A DNA stretch of 64,000 nucleotides, from assembly GCF_007565055.1 (NCBI RefSeq), contig NC_044557.1, positions 73,666,595 through 73,730,594 of the forward strand. The letters are read 5' to 3'. The notes under the pieces were generated by a model. That model searched no databases. It had not been told where the DNA came from and was given only the letters and a program-made list of their open reading frames with translations. This DNA is from Rhinopithecus roxellana (taxonomy: Eukaryota; Chordata; Mammalia; Primates; Cercopithecidae). Positions 57,601 through 59,939 of this stretch are shown piece by piece (the stretch's first letter is position 1; each line of letters begins with the position of its first letter). A program made the position numbers and the translations under genes.

Positions 57601-59442
57601 AAAACATCTTCAGTTATAGATGTTTAGCACAGAATTCCTCATCATTTTCTTACAAACATACTTCTCCAGCTACCCCTTCTCAGTTAATGCCTTGCCATTT
57701 TTGCCTATCCTCCATATTGCTCTCAGATTTAAGGTCACGTAAAGCTAACAGTAATCTCAAATCCTTGACTATTCCTCACTACATGCAAAAAACAGAATCA
57801 ACGTCAAAGACCTTGAAACAGTTTTGAAGACTGCCTCCTTTTACCGAATCATTTCCAGAAAGAATTCTCTCCATCCCACATATTCCCTATATCTATACCT
57901 TGGCTGCCAGCCTCTACTCACCAAGGTTACCTCTCACAGCATCCTTCTAGGTCTTGCTCAAATTCCACCTCATCCAGCAGGTTTCCCTTCTTCCTTCCCA
58001 CTCTACGTTTAATTCTCCTCTCCTTTGGTCTCCAATTGCACTTTGTGTTTGTATCATTATTATAGTCCTTTCTGTAATGTACTGGTATTAAGCTTATATT
58101 CAAATATATCTTCCTCACCAAATTGTGAGCACTTACAGGACTGTATGCCTTACATATTATAAGTACTAAAAATGTGGTTTAATTGATTTTAAATCTTGAA
58201 AGTGGAAGTTGAGTCTTTACCTCTGACTTAAGGGGAGATGTTGAGTAGGGGTATTGTAGGCAAATTGTAAAGAGTTTTTAATGGAATATATTAATCAGTT
58301 TGCAGTTCATTTAATGGGGGATAGTTTCTGACAGGTTAGTGAAGAAAACCACGTAAGAGATACTGTATAACAAAGTTGAGGAAGAATTTGAGGTGAGGTA
58401 ACAATTTAGAATAATACTAAAGCATACTGAGCAATAAAAGCCAAGACTAGATTTTAAATTTAAATGTAAAGGATCAGGGGACATAGTAAGGCTGGGTCTG
58501 GAAGTGACAAAACAAACTGGAGGCTGAAACAAACTACTGGGGTCTCAGGAATAGCCAGAAAACAAGAAGAAGGAAATCTTTTCATCTCTCCTAATGGAAA
58601 AACTTAATTGGAGTCCAGTGGTCAAAGGAGAAGCATAGTTTGCAGAGACCTTGTCCTGGCCTCTTATAGCTGAGTATAGACAGGGGGGTTTATATTATTT
58701 TTATGCCAGTTTTCTTGTCTCTAGAATAGTAACAAAAGTAAGACCAATTGTTTATTTTATGATACAATGACAAGCATTTCTTTAATTCATTTTATTTTTT
58801 CTCAGAAGCATTAAAATATAAGGTCTAATTAGCTAAGTATTGCTCAATATATATTTGTGCATTTTGCATTGCCTCATTAAGTGCAAAAATCTTTATTGAC
58901 TCTCATCCTGCTTACTCCTGACAACTTTGGTACTTTACCAAATTAATATAATTCTATTCTCAAATAATTAGTAAACGATGTAGCTCCTGAGTTTTTTCCA
59001 GGAACTTTTCCAAATAAGAAGATTAATCAATGGCTTCTCCTTTGCTACTAAATAAACTACCATTTTTCAATTAGAATATAAGATAATTTAAACACTATTA
59101 ATGGATTAAAATGCTGGGTTCTTTCATAACTTTGCATTCTGAACTAATAATATATTACTTTTAAGAGGATCATGAAGTTTCACTAAATAAAAGATCTTAT
59201 ATTTTAAATGTGTATTTTTGAATGTGAAAAATAAAAAAATCTTGTATAAGCACCACAATCTATAAATTTCTACAAAAACAATTACTGATTTTAACATTAA
59301 ATGGGTAAACTTGGAAATACTGCTAACCATACCATAAAAATAAGAAAAGTTAAAATTAATGAAATATATTTTAAATTATACTATATGCTATTACTACTTA
59401 AAAATTGTTTTGTATTGTTTTCATTTTTCAGGAAGCTACTAA
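498..59442 (+). CDS. PKHD1L1: PKHD1L1 (fibrocystin-L), 3' third, 29 coding exons
   Basis: Large type I membrane protein. Established knowledge of the family: IPT/TIG repeats, PA14, two G8 domains, PbH1 beta-helix repeats, one C-terminal membrane span. It coats hair-cell stereocilia and is needed for hearing, and it is also expressed in immune cells. This window holds the C-terminal part: second G8 (local residues about 225-350), beta-helix (about 390-860), a Cys-rich conserved region (about 860-1090), a furin-like RRKR motif, a Ser-rich stalk and a membrane span (about 1418-1441). Exon joins: 498-689, 6866-7017, 8266-8425, 8985-9156, 11322-11410, 11776-11924, 13223-13352, 14804-14922, 16800-16929, 18402-18575, 21687-21790, 22709-22838, 23614-23735, 25390-25480, 28631-28779, 28862-28984, 29543-29654, 29734-29850, 35339-35504, 38678-38910, 39113-39280, 41820-41977, 44433-44568, 47437-47782, 51388-51539, 51947-52093, 52439-52592, 56060-56329, 59432-59442. 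The summed length is one base too long for an open frame; the extra base lies in exon 24. The 5' part of the gene is outside the window. Confidence 0.96.
780..3480 (-). mobile_element. Probable ancient ERVL-type internal sequence, degenerate
   Basis: Less AT-rich than its flanks. Several phrases look like the reverse complement of mammalian ERVL/ERV3-16 type internal consensus as I remember it (for example around 1280-1520 and 2860-3060). All frames are heavily broken. The boundaries are guesses and the family is unverified; masking against Dfam would settle it. Confidence 0.35.
2226..2465 (+). repeat. Direct duplication, copy 1
   Basis: Near-identical to 4187-4445. Both start at GATTCAGGAA and end at CCAGATTGCAAAT. 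The central part resembles an L2/MIR 3' end, but the copies are too alike for two independent ancient insertions, so a local duplication is likelier. Copy 2 carries about 16 extra bases after CCCTTT. Confidence 0.85.
4187..4445 (+). repeat. Direct duplication, copy 2
   Basis: Second copy of 2226-2465, about 1.96 kb downstream in the same intron and orientation. Similarity stops abruptly at both ends. Confidence 0.85.
4997..5300 (+). mobile_element. Alu (AluS-like), full length
   Basis: Starts GGCTGGGTGCGGTGGCTCA, has both monomers with the mid A-rich linker, and ends in an A-rich tail. Target-site duplication GAAAACTTCACTGGA (4982-4996) and GAAAACATCAGTGGA (5301-5315) flanks it, with two mismatches. 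Confidence 0.95.
5430..5720. repeat. Diverged interspersed repeat, family unassigned (copy 1 of 3)
   Basis: Shares phrases with 34738-35150, including a 16-base identical run TGTCCCATTGGCCAAG, and more distantly with 54640-54960. I recognise the family as a common mammalian repeat, possibly LTR class, but cannot name it safely. Confidence 0.5.
6866..7017 (+). CDS. PKHD1L1: PKHD1L1 coding exon 2 of window
   Basis: Acceptor CCTATAG, donor GTAAAA. The entering split codon is G+GC (Gly) and the exon ends in phase 0. Encodes local residues 64-114, including a sequon (NIS) in the THITNISY context. Confidence 0.94.
7372..7638 (+). mobile_element. Alu, 5'-truncated
   Basis: Begins inside the left monomer at ACCTGAGGTCAAGAGTTCGAG. 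The internal A-linker has expanded to a long poly-A (7437-7462), and the element ends in a poly-A tail (7613-7638). Confidence 0.93.
7937..8060. repeat. Composite (TA)n/(CA)n/(GA)n microsatellite
   Basis: Alternating TATA, TGTG and CACA blocks ending in a GAGAGA run at 8044-8059. Probably length-polymorphic. Confidence 0.9.
8266..8425 (+). CDS. PKHD1L1: PKHD1L1 coding exon 3 of window
   Basis: Acceptor TTTTATAG, donor GTATGT. Phase 0 in, one base out. Encodes local residues 115-167. It is rich in N-glycosylation sequons (NFT, NGS, NTS, NTS), as expected for an exposed extracellular linker ahead of the second G8 domain. Confidence 0.95.
8426..8984 (+). other. Intron 3
   Basis: 559 bp, AT-rich. 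A short MIR/L2-like 3' end (AATAAATGTTTGCTGAATGG near 8535-8556) is the only recognisable piece. Confidence 0.7.
8985..9156 (+). CDS. PKHD1L1: PKHD1L1 coding exon 4 of window
   Basis: Acceptor CACTTTCAG, donor GTATAT. The split codon G+TG gives Val. Encodes local residues 168-224, including a CC-x4-C cluster (YCCILQDC) and a basic, proline-rich end (PSRKPIPKKRPATY) just before the G8 domain. Leaves two bases (AA), which the next exon completes to Asn. Confidence 0.95.
9270..9550 (-). mobile_element. MIR-family fragment
   Basis: Reads as a decayed reverse-complement MIR: ACAAAGTACTTTCACACTCA, then a degraded fraction-of-Mg-like core, then a CAGATCACTGATGCACATCC-type end. Diverged, and the boundaries are approximate. 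Confidence 0.5.
10010..10440 (-). mobile_element. L2-like LINE fragment
   Basis: CACTATGTGCCAGGCATTTTT followed by purine-rich text typical of reverse-complement L2. Strongly diverged; subfamily not assignable by eye. Confidence 0.45.
11322..11410 (+). CDS. PKHD1L1: PKHD1L1 coding exon 5 of window (G8 domain start)
   Basis: Acceptor CTCTTTTCAG, donor GTAAAT. Completes AA+T (Asn). Encodes local residues 225-254 with sequons NDS and NYT and the start of the second G8 domain (PHPGANVIIPKG). G8 is named for its conserved glycines and is found in PKHD1, CEMIP and TMEM2. This is the smallest full internal exon here (89 nt). Confidence 0.95.
11411..11775 (+). other. Intron 5
   Basis: 365 bp of ordinary AT-rich intron; nothing recognisable. 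Confidence 0.7.
11776..11924 (+). CDS. PKHD1L1: PKHD1L1 coding exon 6 of window (G8 domain)
   Basis: Acceptor TTTTATAG, donor GTAAGA. Encodes local residues 255-304: the G8 core strands with the hallmark GTWIVAD...MERLIIWGVLELED pattern and a sequon (NAT). Ends in phase 0. Confidence 0.97.
11925..13222 (+). other. Intron 6
   Basis: Contains a MIR at about 12655-12860. The rest is AT-rich with short A-runs (12299-12311) and nothing else recognisable. Confidence 0.7.
12655..12860 (+). mobile_element. MIR
   Basis: Forward MIR pattern: GGTAACCATGGGTAAGTTAT, TTTTCTCACCTGTGAAATAA, GGATAATAATACTAATTCAT, then a GCAAGCATTTAATGATAG end. Confidence 0.75.
13223..13352 (+). CDS. PKHD1L1: PKHD1L1 coding exon 7 of window (G8 domain)
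   Basis: Acceptor CATTTCAG, donor GTGTGT. Encodes local residues 305-347 (GGRLIGGWEDNPFKGDLKIV...), a Gly-rich G8 segment with sequon NHT. The KVLGVFGELDLHG turn that closes the domain spans this exon and the next. Confidence 0.96.
13353..14803 (+). other. Intron 7
   Basis: Contains two copies of a roughly 30-base near-repeat (13453-13482 and 14017-14046) and an L1M-like stretch from about 14290 to 14740. Otherwise unremarkable. Confidence 0.65.
14290..14740 (+). mobile_element. L1M-like LINE fragment
   Basis: Resembles the old L1 3' region text around TTTGGATTAATTCCAGTCTC and CCAGATTTCCAGAAGTGGGT. Strongly decayed; assignment from memory of the consensus. Confidence 0.45.
14804..14922 (+). 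CDS. PKHD1L1: PKHD1L1 coding exon 8 of window (end of G8)
   Basis: Acceptor TCTTCTTTAG, donor GTAGAG. The split codon G+GG gives Gly. Encodes local residues 348-387 (VFGELDLHG..., then SLMDAVDWQ). It closes the G8 domain and leads into the parallel beta-helix. Ends in phase 0. Confidence 0.96.
15120..15480. repeat. AT-rich degenerate array with recurrent TAGTCATA motif
   Basis: TAGTCATA/AAGTCATA recurs about eight times on both strands among TATATA blocks. A 20-base unit ATTTTTGGATAAAATT-type occurs twice (near 15355 and 15443). Likely an expanded low-complexity region. Confidence 0.75.
16080..16340 (-). mobile_element. L2-like LINE fragment
   Basis: Diverged sequence of the same flavour as 10010-10440 and 27820-28140 (CTAGGCATTGGGGATTTAGT ... 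GAGCAGAGATTTGGATGACA). Confidence 0.4.
16800..16929 (+). CDS. PKHD1L1: PKHD1L1 coding exon 9 of window
   Basis: Acceptor TTTTTCTAAG, donor GTAAGT. Phase 0 in, one base out. Encodes local residues 388-430 (EGEEIVITTTSYD...), the regular strand pattern that links the G8 domain to the beta-helix. Contains sequon NDS. Confidence 0.96.
16930..18401 (+). other. Intron 9
   Basis: Contains a short hAT MITE-like piece (17185-17250: TTCTAGGTGATTCTTGTGCA) and a probable MIR (17985-18175). The rest is unremarkable. Confidence 0.6.
17985..18175 (+). mobile_element. Probable MIR
   Basis: Decayed forward MIR: CTAGCTTTGGGCAAATTCTT, then TTTCCTCATCTATTAAAATT, then TGATGATAATAATAATTTTG. Confidence 0.5.
18402..18575 (+). 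CDS. PKHD1L1: PKHD1L1 coding exon 10 of window
   Basis: Acceptor TTATGCTGCAG, donor GTTAGT. The split codon G+CT gives Ala. Encodes local residues 431-488 (EKYHVPGTGESY..., VGILSRNIKIVGED...). The short alternating hydrophobic strands mark entry into PbH1 beta-helix turns. Confidence 0.96.
19186..19294. repeat. (TTCC)n microsatellite
   Basis: Pure TTCC run at about 19240-19294, preceded by CCCT/CCTT variants. Pyrimidine on the + strand. It gives open frames of Lys-Glu-Gly or Phe-Leu-Pro-Ser repeats that are not genes. Confidence 0.95.
19552..19697 (+). mobile_element. Free left Alu monomer (FLAM-like)
   Basis: GCCAGACAGGGTG start, a single left-monomer body (CACTTTGGGAGGCCAAGGTG), ending in a long poly-A (19671-19697). 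No right monomer. Confidence 0.85.
20460..20650 (-). mobile_element. MIR with adjacent (TGATGG)/(CTG) simple repeat
   Basis: The simple repeat GATGATGGTGCTGCTGCTGC precedes reverse MIR text GGGCACTGTGCTAGGCATTA and ATCTCATTTAATCCTCATAA. Confidence 0.75.
20970..21145 (+). mobile_element. MIR with internal poly-T
   Basis: CTGGGCCTCAGTTTTT, a poly-T run (20992-21011), then the GATGATAGAGATA and GCAGCACTTGACACAGAGCA MIR 3' pattern. Confidence 0.65.
21687..21790 (+). CDS. PKHD1L1: PKHD1L1 coding exon 11 of window
   Basis: Acceptor CCTACCTTAG, donor GTTTGT. The split codon G+GA gives Gly. Encodes local residues 489-523 (NARISNVEFYHSGQEGF...), a classic beta-helix turn with the x-I-x-N-V-E-F strand followed by a Gly turn. 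Ends in phase 0. Confidence 0.96.
21791..22708 (+). other. Intron 11
   Basis: 918 bp, very AT-rich; no recognisable repeat. Confidence 0.65.
22709..22838 (+). CDS. PKHD1L1: PKHD1L1 coding exon 12 of window (beta-helix)
   Basis: Acceptor GTTTTATAG, donor GTAATA. Phase 0 in, one base out. Encodes local residues 524-566: SSYIRGCAFHHGFSPAIGVF and the DNIIYFTVGEG turn, successive PbH1 rungs of the type shared with CEMIP/TMEM2. Confidence 0.97.
22905..23150. mobile_element. hAT-Charlie-like MITE
   Basis: Imperfect inverted ends (CATACTGCCCAAT against GACACTATAGCCCT) and the diagnostic AATAGCCACATGTGGCTATG motif near the right end. The exact MER family is not certain from memory. Confidence 0.65.
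23340..23425 (+). mobile_element. MER20/MER5-like MITE fragment
   Basis: TTTAACAAGCACCCCAGAAG followed by ATTCTAATTCAGGTAGT is the typical 3' half of these hAT MITEs. Confidence 0.65.
23614..23735 (+). CDS. PKHD1L1: PKHD1L1 coding exon 13 of window (beta-helix)
   Basis: Acceptor after a long T-run (TTTTTTTAACAG), donor GTAGTG. The split codon G+GC gives Gly. Encodes local residues 567-607 (IRIWGNANQVRGNLIALSVWPG...), a beta-helix rung. Ends in phase 0. Confidence 0.96.
23736..25389 (+). other. Intron 13
   Basis: Contains an Alu-monomer fragment (24818-24925) with an attached (TA)n tract. The rest is AT-rich with nothing recognisable. The acceptor (CATTGCACTAG) has a weak pyrimidine tract. 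Confidence 0.65.
24818..25000 (+). mobile_element. Alu monomer fragment plus (TA)n tail
   Basis: GCACCTGTAATCCTAGCTAC through GGCAACATAGCGAGACCCTG to an A-tail at 24919, continuing into TATATA repeats to about 25000. Confidence 0.8.
25390..25480 (+). CDS. PKHD1L1: PKHD1L1 coding exon 14 of window (beta-helix)
   Basis: Acceptor CACTAG, donor GTAAGT. Phase 0 in, one base out. Encodes local residues 608-637 (INRGTNTVLQNNVVAGFGRAG...), with the N-x-V-x-x-N-N-V-V-A-G pattern of a parallel beta-helix. Confidence 0.96.
25860..26400 (+). mobile_element. L1M-family LINE, 3' end of ORF2 region
   Basis: The order of text is diagnostic of L1 even though decayed: ACAGACACTTCTCAAATATA, AAGGCTGTAGGGAAAGCAAA, GCATTGTCTGTACTAGCAGA, CATACGATGGAACACTAGAC. 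Confidence 0.75.
27645..27810 (-). mobile_element. MIR
   Basis: Reverse MIR: CCATTTATTGAGAGTATTTG, TATGCACTTTATGTGGGTGA, ACATATGAGGAAACTAAGGT. Confidence 0.7.
27820..28140 (-). mobile_element. L2-like LINE fragment
   Basis: TCATGAAGCTTACATATTAC, GGAAGTGACATTTGACTTGA and GGGGAGCATTTCACAGACAG match the reverse-complement L2 flavour. Boundaries approximate. Confidence 0.5.
28328..28432 (+). mobile_element. Alu fragment
   Basis: AGGGCATGCCTGTAGTCCCAG through AACATAGTGAGACTCTATCT. One monomer only, diverged. Confidence 0.8.
28631..28779 (+). CDS. PKHD1L1: PKHD1L1 coding exon 15 of window (beta-helix)
   Basis: Acceptor CCTTCCAAG, donor GTAATT. The split codon G+GC gives Gly. Encodes local residues 638-687 (FNPVEKWFDNEAHGGLYGIY..., FTIWTCWDYGIYFQ). 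The HGGLYGIYMN and W-x-C-W motifs recur in CEMIP/TMEM2-type helices. Ends in phase 0. Confidence 0.97.
28780..28861 (+). other. Intron 15, 82 nt
   Basis: Near-minimal intron; GTAATT donor, CTGTTGCAG acceptor. Confidence 0.9.
28862..28984 (+). CDS. PKHD1L1: PKHD1L1 coding exon 16 of window (beta-helix)
   Basis: Phase 0 to phase 0, 123 nt, so skipping would keep the frame. Encodes local residues 688-728 (TTESVHIYNVTLVDNGMAIF...), with sequon NVT and a regular PbH1 rung. Confidence 0.96.
28985..29542 (+). other. Intron 16
   Basis: 558 bp with a CT-rich stretch (about 29060-29300) that resembles a decayed L2 3' end; not assigned. Confidence 0.6.
29543..29654 (+). CDS. PKHD1L1: PKHD1L1 coding exon 17 of window
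   Basis: Acceptor TTCCAAACAG, donor GTGAAA. Phase 0 in, one base out. Encodes local residues 729-765 (SSLIVGSSPGFNCSDVLTND...), with sequon NCS. Confidence 0.96.
29655..29733 (+). other. Intron 17, 79 nt
   Basis: Near-minimal intron; GTGAAA donor, a T-run and GGTAAAAG acceptor. Confidence 0.9.
29734..29850 (+). CDS. PKHD1L1: PKHD1L1 coding exon 18 of window (GC donor)
   Basis: Encodes local residues 766-804 (GRSGICWPTFASAHNMAPRK..., SYNAISGLLDISG). The donor is CAG|GCAAGT, a GC-AG intron. The frame fixes this: G from this exon plus GT from the next gives Gly in DISGSTFVGF. Using the nearby GT (AA|GTAC) would bring a stop within a few codons. Confidence 0.95.
30130..30295 (-). mobile_element. 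MIR-family fragment
   Basis: AAGCCCTTTCATGTAAGTAG, ATTATCATCCCCTTTTAAAA, CACAGCTAGGATTAGCATCA. Reverse orientation, diverged. Confidence 0.6.
31495..31783 (+). mobile_element. Alu, full length (AluS-like)
   Basis: CATGGTGGCTCATGCCTGTA start, both monomers, A-tail with one C. Possible short target duplication GCCCCTGGT (31486-31494) and GTCCCTGGT (31784-31792). Confidence 0.93.
34073..34366 (+). mobile_element. Alu, full length (AluS-like)
   Basis: GGCCAGGTGCAGTGGCTCAT start. Target-site duplication AGAAGACAGCAGCT (34059-34072) and AGAAGACTGCAGCT (34367-34380). Inserted inside the downstream LTR-like tract. Confidence 0.96.
34738..35150. repeat. Diverged interspersed repeat, family unassigned (copy 2 of 3)
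   Basis: The best-preserved of three copies. It reads as a common mammalian repeat (CTCATGATTCTGTGGATTGT, AATTTGGGCTTTGTTCAGCT, TTGTCCCATTGGCCAAGCCC). It ends about 190 bp before the exon 19 acceptor. Confidence 0.55.
35339..35504 (+). CDS. PKHD1L1: PKHD1L1 coding exon 19 of window
   Basis: Acceptor ATGTTTTAG, donor GTAAAA. Enters with GT of the Gly codon and leaves two bases (AG), completed to Ser. Encodes local residues 805-859 (STFVGFKNVCSGETNVIFIT...), the last clear beta-helix rungs. Confidence 0.96.
35823..35922 (+). mobile_element. Alu fragment (+), half of a head-to-head pair
   Basis: GCACCTGTAGTTCCAGCTAC to GAGCCCAGGAGTTTAGGACA. It abuts directly a minus-strand Alu. Confidence 0.8.
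35923..36203 (-). mobile_element. Alu (J-like), reverse, joined to the preceding fragment
   Basis: CACTCAGGCTGGAGTGCAGTG through GCCTCCCAAAGCACTGGGAT. Contains a (GTTT)n expansion at 36063-36085. The junction near 35922 looks like an Alu inserted in or recombined with an older Alu. Confidence 0.85.
36635..36930 (+). mobile_element. Alu (J-like), full length
   Basis: CAGCCAGTCATGGTGGCTAG start, both monomers, the GAGCCCAGGAGTTTGATACC diagnostic for older Alus, and an A-rich end. Confidence 0.9.
37180..37590. repeat. LTR-like interspersed repeat, unassigned
   Basis: Less AT-rich stretch ending GGGAACCTAAACTAAGAGAA, a style seen in old mammalian LTRs. Assignment is weak. Confidence 0.3.
38678..38910 (+). 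CDS. PKHD1L1: PKHD1L1 coding exon 20 of window
   Basis: Acceptor TTTTCTCCTCAG, donor GTTTGT. Completes AG+T (Ser). Encodes local residues 860-937: CVDMVCDAKRKSFLKDIDGS... with paired Cys and the DxDGSFLG motif typical of the CEMIP/TMEM2/PKHD1L1 shared region. The largest intact exon before exon 24. Confidence 0.97.
38911..39112 (+). other. Intron 20, 202 nt
   Basis: Short intron with a (TA)n run just before the acceptor ATGTTTCTAG. Confidence 0.9.
39113..39280 (+). CDS. PKHD1L1: PKHD1L1 coding exon 21 of window
   Basis: The split codon G+GA gives Gly; leaves one base. Encodes local residues 938-993: DSTCKYIPEWQSYQCFGMEY... with two Cys and a Tyr/Trp-rich segment, conserved in this family. 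Confidence 0.97.
39281..41819 (+). other. Intron 21
   Basis: 2.5 kb. A purine-rich GAAGG tract lies at 39497-39553. No other repeat could be identified by eye. The acceptor is TGGATTTAG. Confidence 0.6.
41820..41977 (+). CDS. PKHD1L1: PKHD1L1 coding exon 22 of window
   Basis: The split codon G+GC gives Gly. Encodes local residues 994-1046: PQDHGWCAGYTCQRRLSLFH, sequon NTS, and the YEVYFTGTSPQNLRL strand pair. Ends in phase 0. Confidence 0.97.
42650..43410 (+). mobile_element. L2 LINE, 3' part of ORF2 and 3' end
   Basis: CTCTTGACTCCTCTCTTTTG, ATCTGCCCACTTCTCACCAC, AGATCACATCTCTCCCATGC, TGACCTGTGAGGCCCTATGG and AATATAAGCTCAAAGAAGCC fall in the order of the L2 consensus. CT-rich, frames broken. 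Confidence 0.75.
44018..44314 (-). mobile_element. AluY-type, reverse orientation
   Basis: T-rich head (tail of the element), then GACGGAGTCTCGCTCTGTCAC to CCACCGCGCCCGGCC. High CpG retention marks it as young. A 12-13 base piece (TTACAGGCGTGA region) is missing near the end. Target duplication AAAAGTTAGG / AAAACTTAGT. Confidence 0.95.
44433..44568 (+). CDS. PKHD1L1: PKHD1L1 coding exon 23 of window
   Basis: Acceptor TTTCTTTAATAG, donor GTATTT. Phase 0 in, one base out. Encodes local residues 1047-1091: AVLVGIFFSTLQRLDVYVNN, sequon NNS, and two Cys. Confidence 0.96.
45340..45930 (-). mobile_element. MIR interrupted by an LTR insertion
   Basis: The left piece 45340-45475 (GGCACAGCTCTACATGCTTT, TTTGAGGTAGGCACAGATGA) and the right piece 45844-45930 (AGTCTAGCTCTAAAACCCAT, ACCATTATGCTATATTGCCT) are consecutive parts of one reverse MIR. 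Confidence 0.75.
45476..45843 (-). mobile_element. ERVL-MaLR solo LTR (MLT1/MST-like)
   Basis: Reverse complement of the MaLR LTR: CTGCCATAACAAAATACCAC, TTCTTGCTGTGTCCTGACATG, AAGGGCACTAATTCCATCAT, ending CAATTCAGTCCATAGCA. A possible target repeat GTCTTA occurs at 45476-45481 and 45844-45849. No internal retroviral sequence. Confidence 0.85.
46113..46744. repeat. Inverted repeat, arms about 230 bp, spacer about 170 bp
   Basis: Left arm 46113 to about 46351, right arm about 46518-46744 in reverse complement. Long matching runs include TTTCATTGTGAGGCTTA, AAAAAGAAATTAAAATTTTAG and GGAATTTCACAGTAATGAA. Roughly 85% identity by hand count, with most differences being transitions. Similarity stops sharply at both outer ends. 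No known transposon family recognised. Confidence 0.9.
47437..47782 (+). CDS. PKHD1L1: PKHD1L1 coding exon 24 of window, with one-base frameshift
   Basis: Acceptor CCTTCATAG, donor GTATGA. It enters as G+AC (Asp) and reads DQFLPNLDSTVLGENYFD..., LYLLVK, then runs into TGA at 47538-47540. Downstream, the frame one base over reads IPVEIHTATVIFVSF... to SNGTTG and joins exon 25 correctly. One extra base therefore lies in about 47520-47531, either an A in AAAA or the T of CCTATACC. At 346 nt it is one longer than the frame allows. The distal half encodes the furin-like RRKR motif (47701-47712). It may be a true variant, a species-specific loss or a sequencing error. Confidence 0.93.
47783..51387 (+). 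other. Intron 24
   Basis: 3.6 kb. The region 48000-48320 is purine-rich and looks like a reverse L2. The region 48400-50760 is less AT-rich than its flanks and probably old repeat sequence, but I could not name a family. The acceptor is TTTCCCTACAG. Confidence 0.6.
48000..48320 (-). mobile_element. Probable L2 fragment
   Basis: GGTCTGGAGTGGAAGGAGCC and GGAGAGCTCTGGAAGTCAAA resemble reverse L2. Diverged. Confidence 0.4.
51388..51539 (+). CDS. PKHD1L1: PKHD1L1 coding exon 25 of window
   Basis: The split codon G+GT gives Gly. Encodes local residues 1207-1257 (QMQLSELQVIAGSLGQAVIS..., LGFNISSMTI), with sequon NIS. Ends in phase 0. This juxtamembrane ectodomain would be lost if the exon 24 stop is real. 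Confidence 0.96.
51540..51946 (+). other. Intron 25
   Basis: 407 bp, AT-rich; nothing recognisable. Confidence 0.7.
51947..52093 (+). CDS. PKHD1L1: PKHD1L1 coding exon 26 of window
   Basis: Phase 0 to phase 0, 147 nt. Acceptor GCATTCACAG, donor GTAAGT. Encodes local residues 1258-1306 (VTAQPVERSAFPVHYVAFVS..., then a Gln/Pro-rich AQPGQPFPQQPS stretch). The proline- and glutamine-rich end suggests an extended linker. Confidence 0.96.
52094..52438 (+). other. Intron 26
   Basis: 345 bp. It stays open for 60 codons past the donor, by chance. Ends in a poly-T tract (52420-52436) before AG. Confidence 0.75.
52439..52592 (+). CDS. PKHD1L1: PKHD1L1 coding exon 27 of window
   Basis: Acceptor after poly-T (TTTTTTAG), donor GTGGGT. 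Phase 0 in, one base out. Encodes local residues 1307-1357 (GNCVSVGITALTLRAILKDY..., SSCWANYTDLTPLRT), with sequons NTT and NYT and two Cys that may pair. Confidence 0.96.
54014..54190. repeat. Polypyrimidine (CCCT/TTCC/CT)n tract
   Basis: About 175 bases with almost no purines on the + strand: CCCT units, then TTCC units, then CTCT. It yields long Pro-Ser-Leu open frames in all three frames that are not genes. Confidence 0.95.
54640..54960. repeat. Diverged interspersed repeat, family unassigned (copy 3 of 3)
   Basis: CTATTGCTATGTAACAAACC, TTGCTCACAATTGTGTGTGT and ATTTGGGCCAGGATGG parallel the copy at 34738. Confidence 0.5.
56060..56329 (+). CDS. PKHD1L1: PKHD1L1 coding exon 28 of window (Ser-rich stalk and membrane span)
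   Basis: Acceptor TTTTTTCCAG, donor GTAAGT. The split codon G+GA gives Gly; leaves one base (A). Encodes local residues 1358-1447. GKNYKIEFILDNV... is followed by a 22-residue tract of 19 Ser, 2 Gly and 1 Asn (56143-56208), then KASTVGTYAQ and a hydrophobic span from about IMTVVISCLIG to MAAVSTL (local about 1418-1441). The span contains Arg and Glu (GRMWLLE), unusual for a simple anchor. Confidence 0.96.
56143..56208 (+). repeat. Coding AGC/AGT minisatellite (poly-Ser)
   Basis: Four 15-base units (AGC AGC AGC AGT GGC; the same ending AGT; the same ending GGC; AGC x4 AAC) at 56146-56205, flanked by TCT and AGC. In-frame expansion or contraction is expected between individuals and species. 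Confidence 0.95.
56529..56896 (+). mobile_element. Alu (S-like) with (AAAT)n microsatellite tail
   Basis: GGCTGGGCACAGTGGCTCAT start. The tail has become AAAT repeats (56813-56896). Perfect 15-base target duplication AATGTGGTGAAACAA at 56514-56528 and 56897-56911. Confidence 0.97.
57690..58180 (+). mobile_element. L2-like LINE 3' end
   Basis: AGGTCTTGCTCAAATTCCAC, CCAGCAGGTTTCCCTTCTTC and ACCAAATTGTGAGCACTTAC lie in the order of the L2 3' end. Confidence 0.6.
59432..59442 (+). CDS. PKHD1L1: PKHD1L1 terminal coding exon (last three residues and stop)
   Basis: Acceptor TTCATTTTTCAG. A+GA completes Arg, then Ser, Tyr and TAA. The cytoplasmic tail is therefore only a few residues. The C-terminal RSY matches my memory of the family. 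Confidence 0.93.
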
Positions 59443-59685
59443 AGGACTGTTCTGAAGAATAGGCTGAAAACAAAAATATAAGAATTATTAGCTATTTTTT
59501 TGGGCAACAGACTAAAGTCTATAGCATTTTCATGAAAATATACTAAAAATATTTTTATAATATATACAATGTACTAATTAGCTTTAAACACTAAAATCAG
59601 ATTTCTTCAAAATATAAATTTGTTTTGATTATTTATATTGGTATGTTCTTATTTCATTGCAATAAACTTCCAGAAATCTGTCATT
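59443..59685 (+). other. PKHD1L1: PKHD1L1 3' UTR (shortest form)
   Basis: AT-rich sequence from the stop to just past the first good polyadenylation signal. The end is an estimate (about 20 bases after AATAAA). Longer forms are possible. Confidence 0.6.
59661..59666 (+). terminator. Polyadenylation signal AATAAA
   Basis: First canonical hexamer in the 3' UTR, about 220 bases after the stop. A second AATAAA near 60248 could serve a longer transcript. Confidence 0.65.
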
Positions 59686-59939
59686 TGGAAGTAGATATGA
59701 CACCTCTAAGTTATTGTACCGACAAATCCTAGAATCCTTTAAATAATGGAAAGAGCTTGTCAAGTTCGAACTTAAGCTCTTTACATCAGATTGGAAGCAT
59801 TTTAAGTATTCTTTTTAATACTTGTGGCGGGGGGGAGGGCGGTTCTTAATTTCTCTATCCATTTATAAGGCTTTGATTTCCAACAATCTAAGCCATTCTA
59901 GTTTCTAAGGATTTTGGAGAGACAAGATTGTTTTCACAC

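Larger units (their letters stand above)
56330..59431 (+). other. Intron 28
   Basis: Contains an Alu with an (AAAT)n tail (56529-56896) and an L2-like stretch (57690-58180). The region 58200-59431 is AT-rich with nothing recognisable. Confidence 0.7.
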
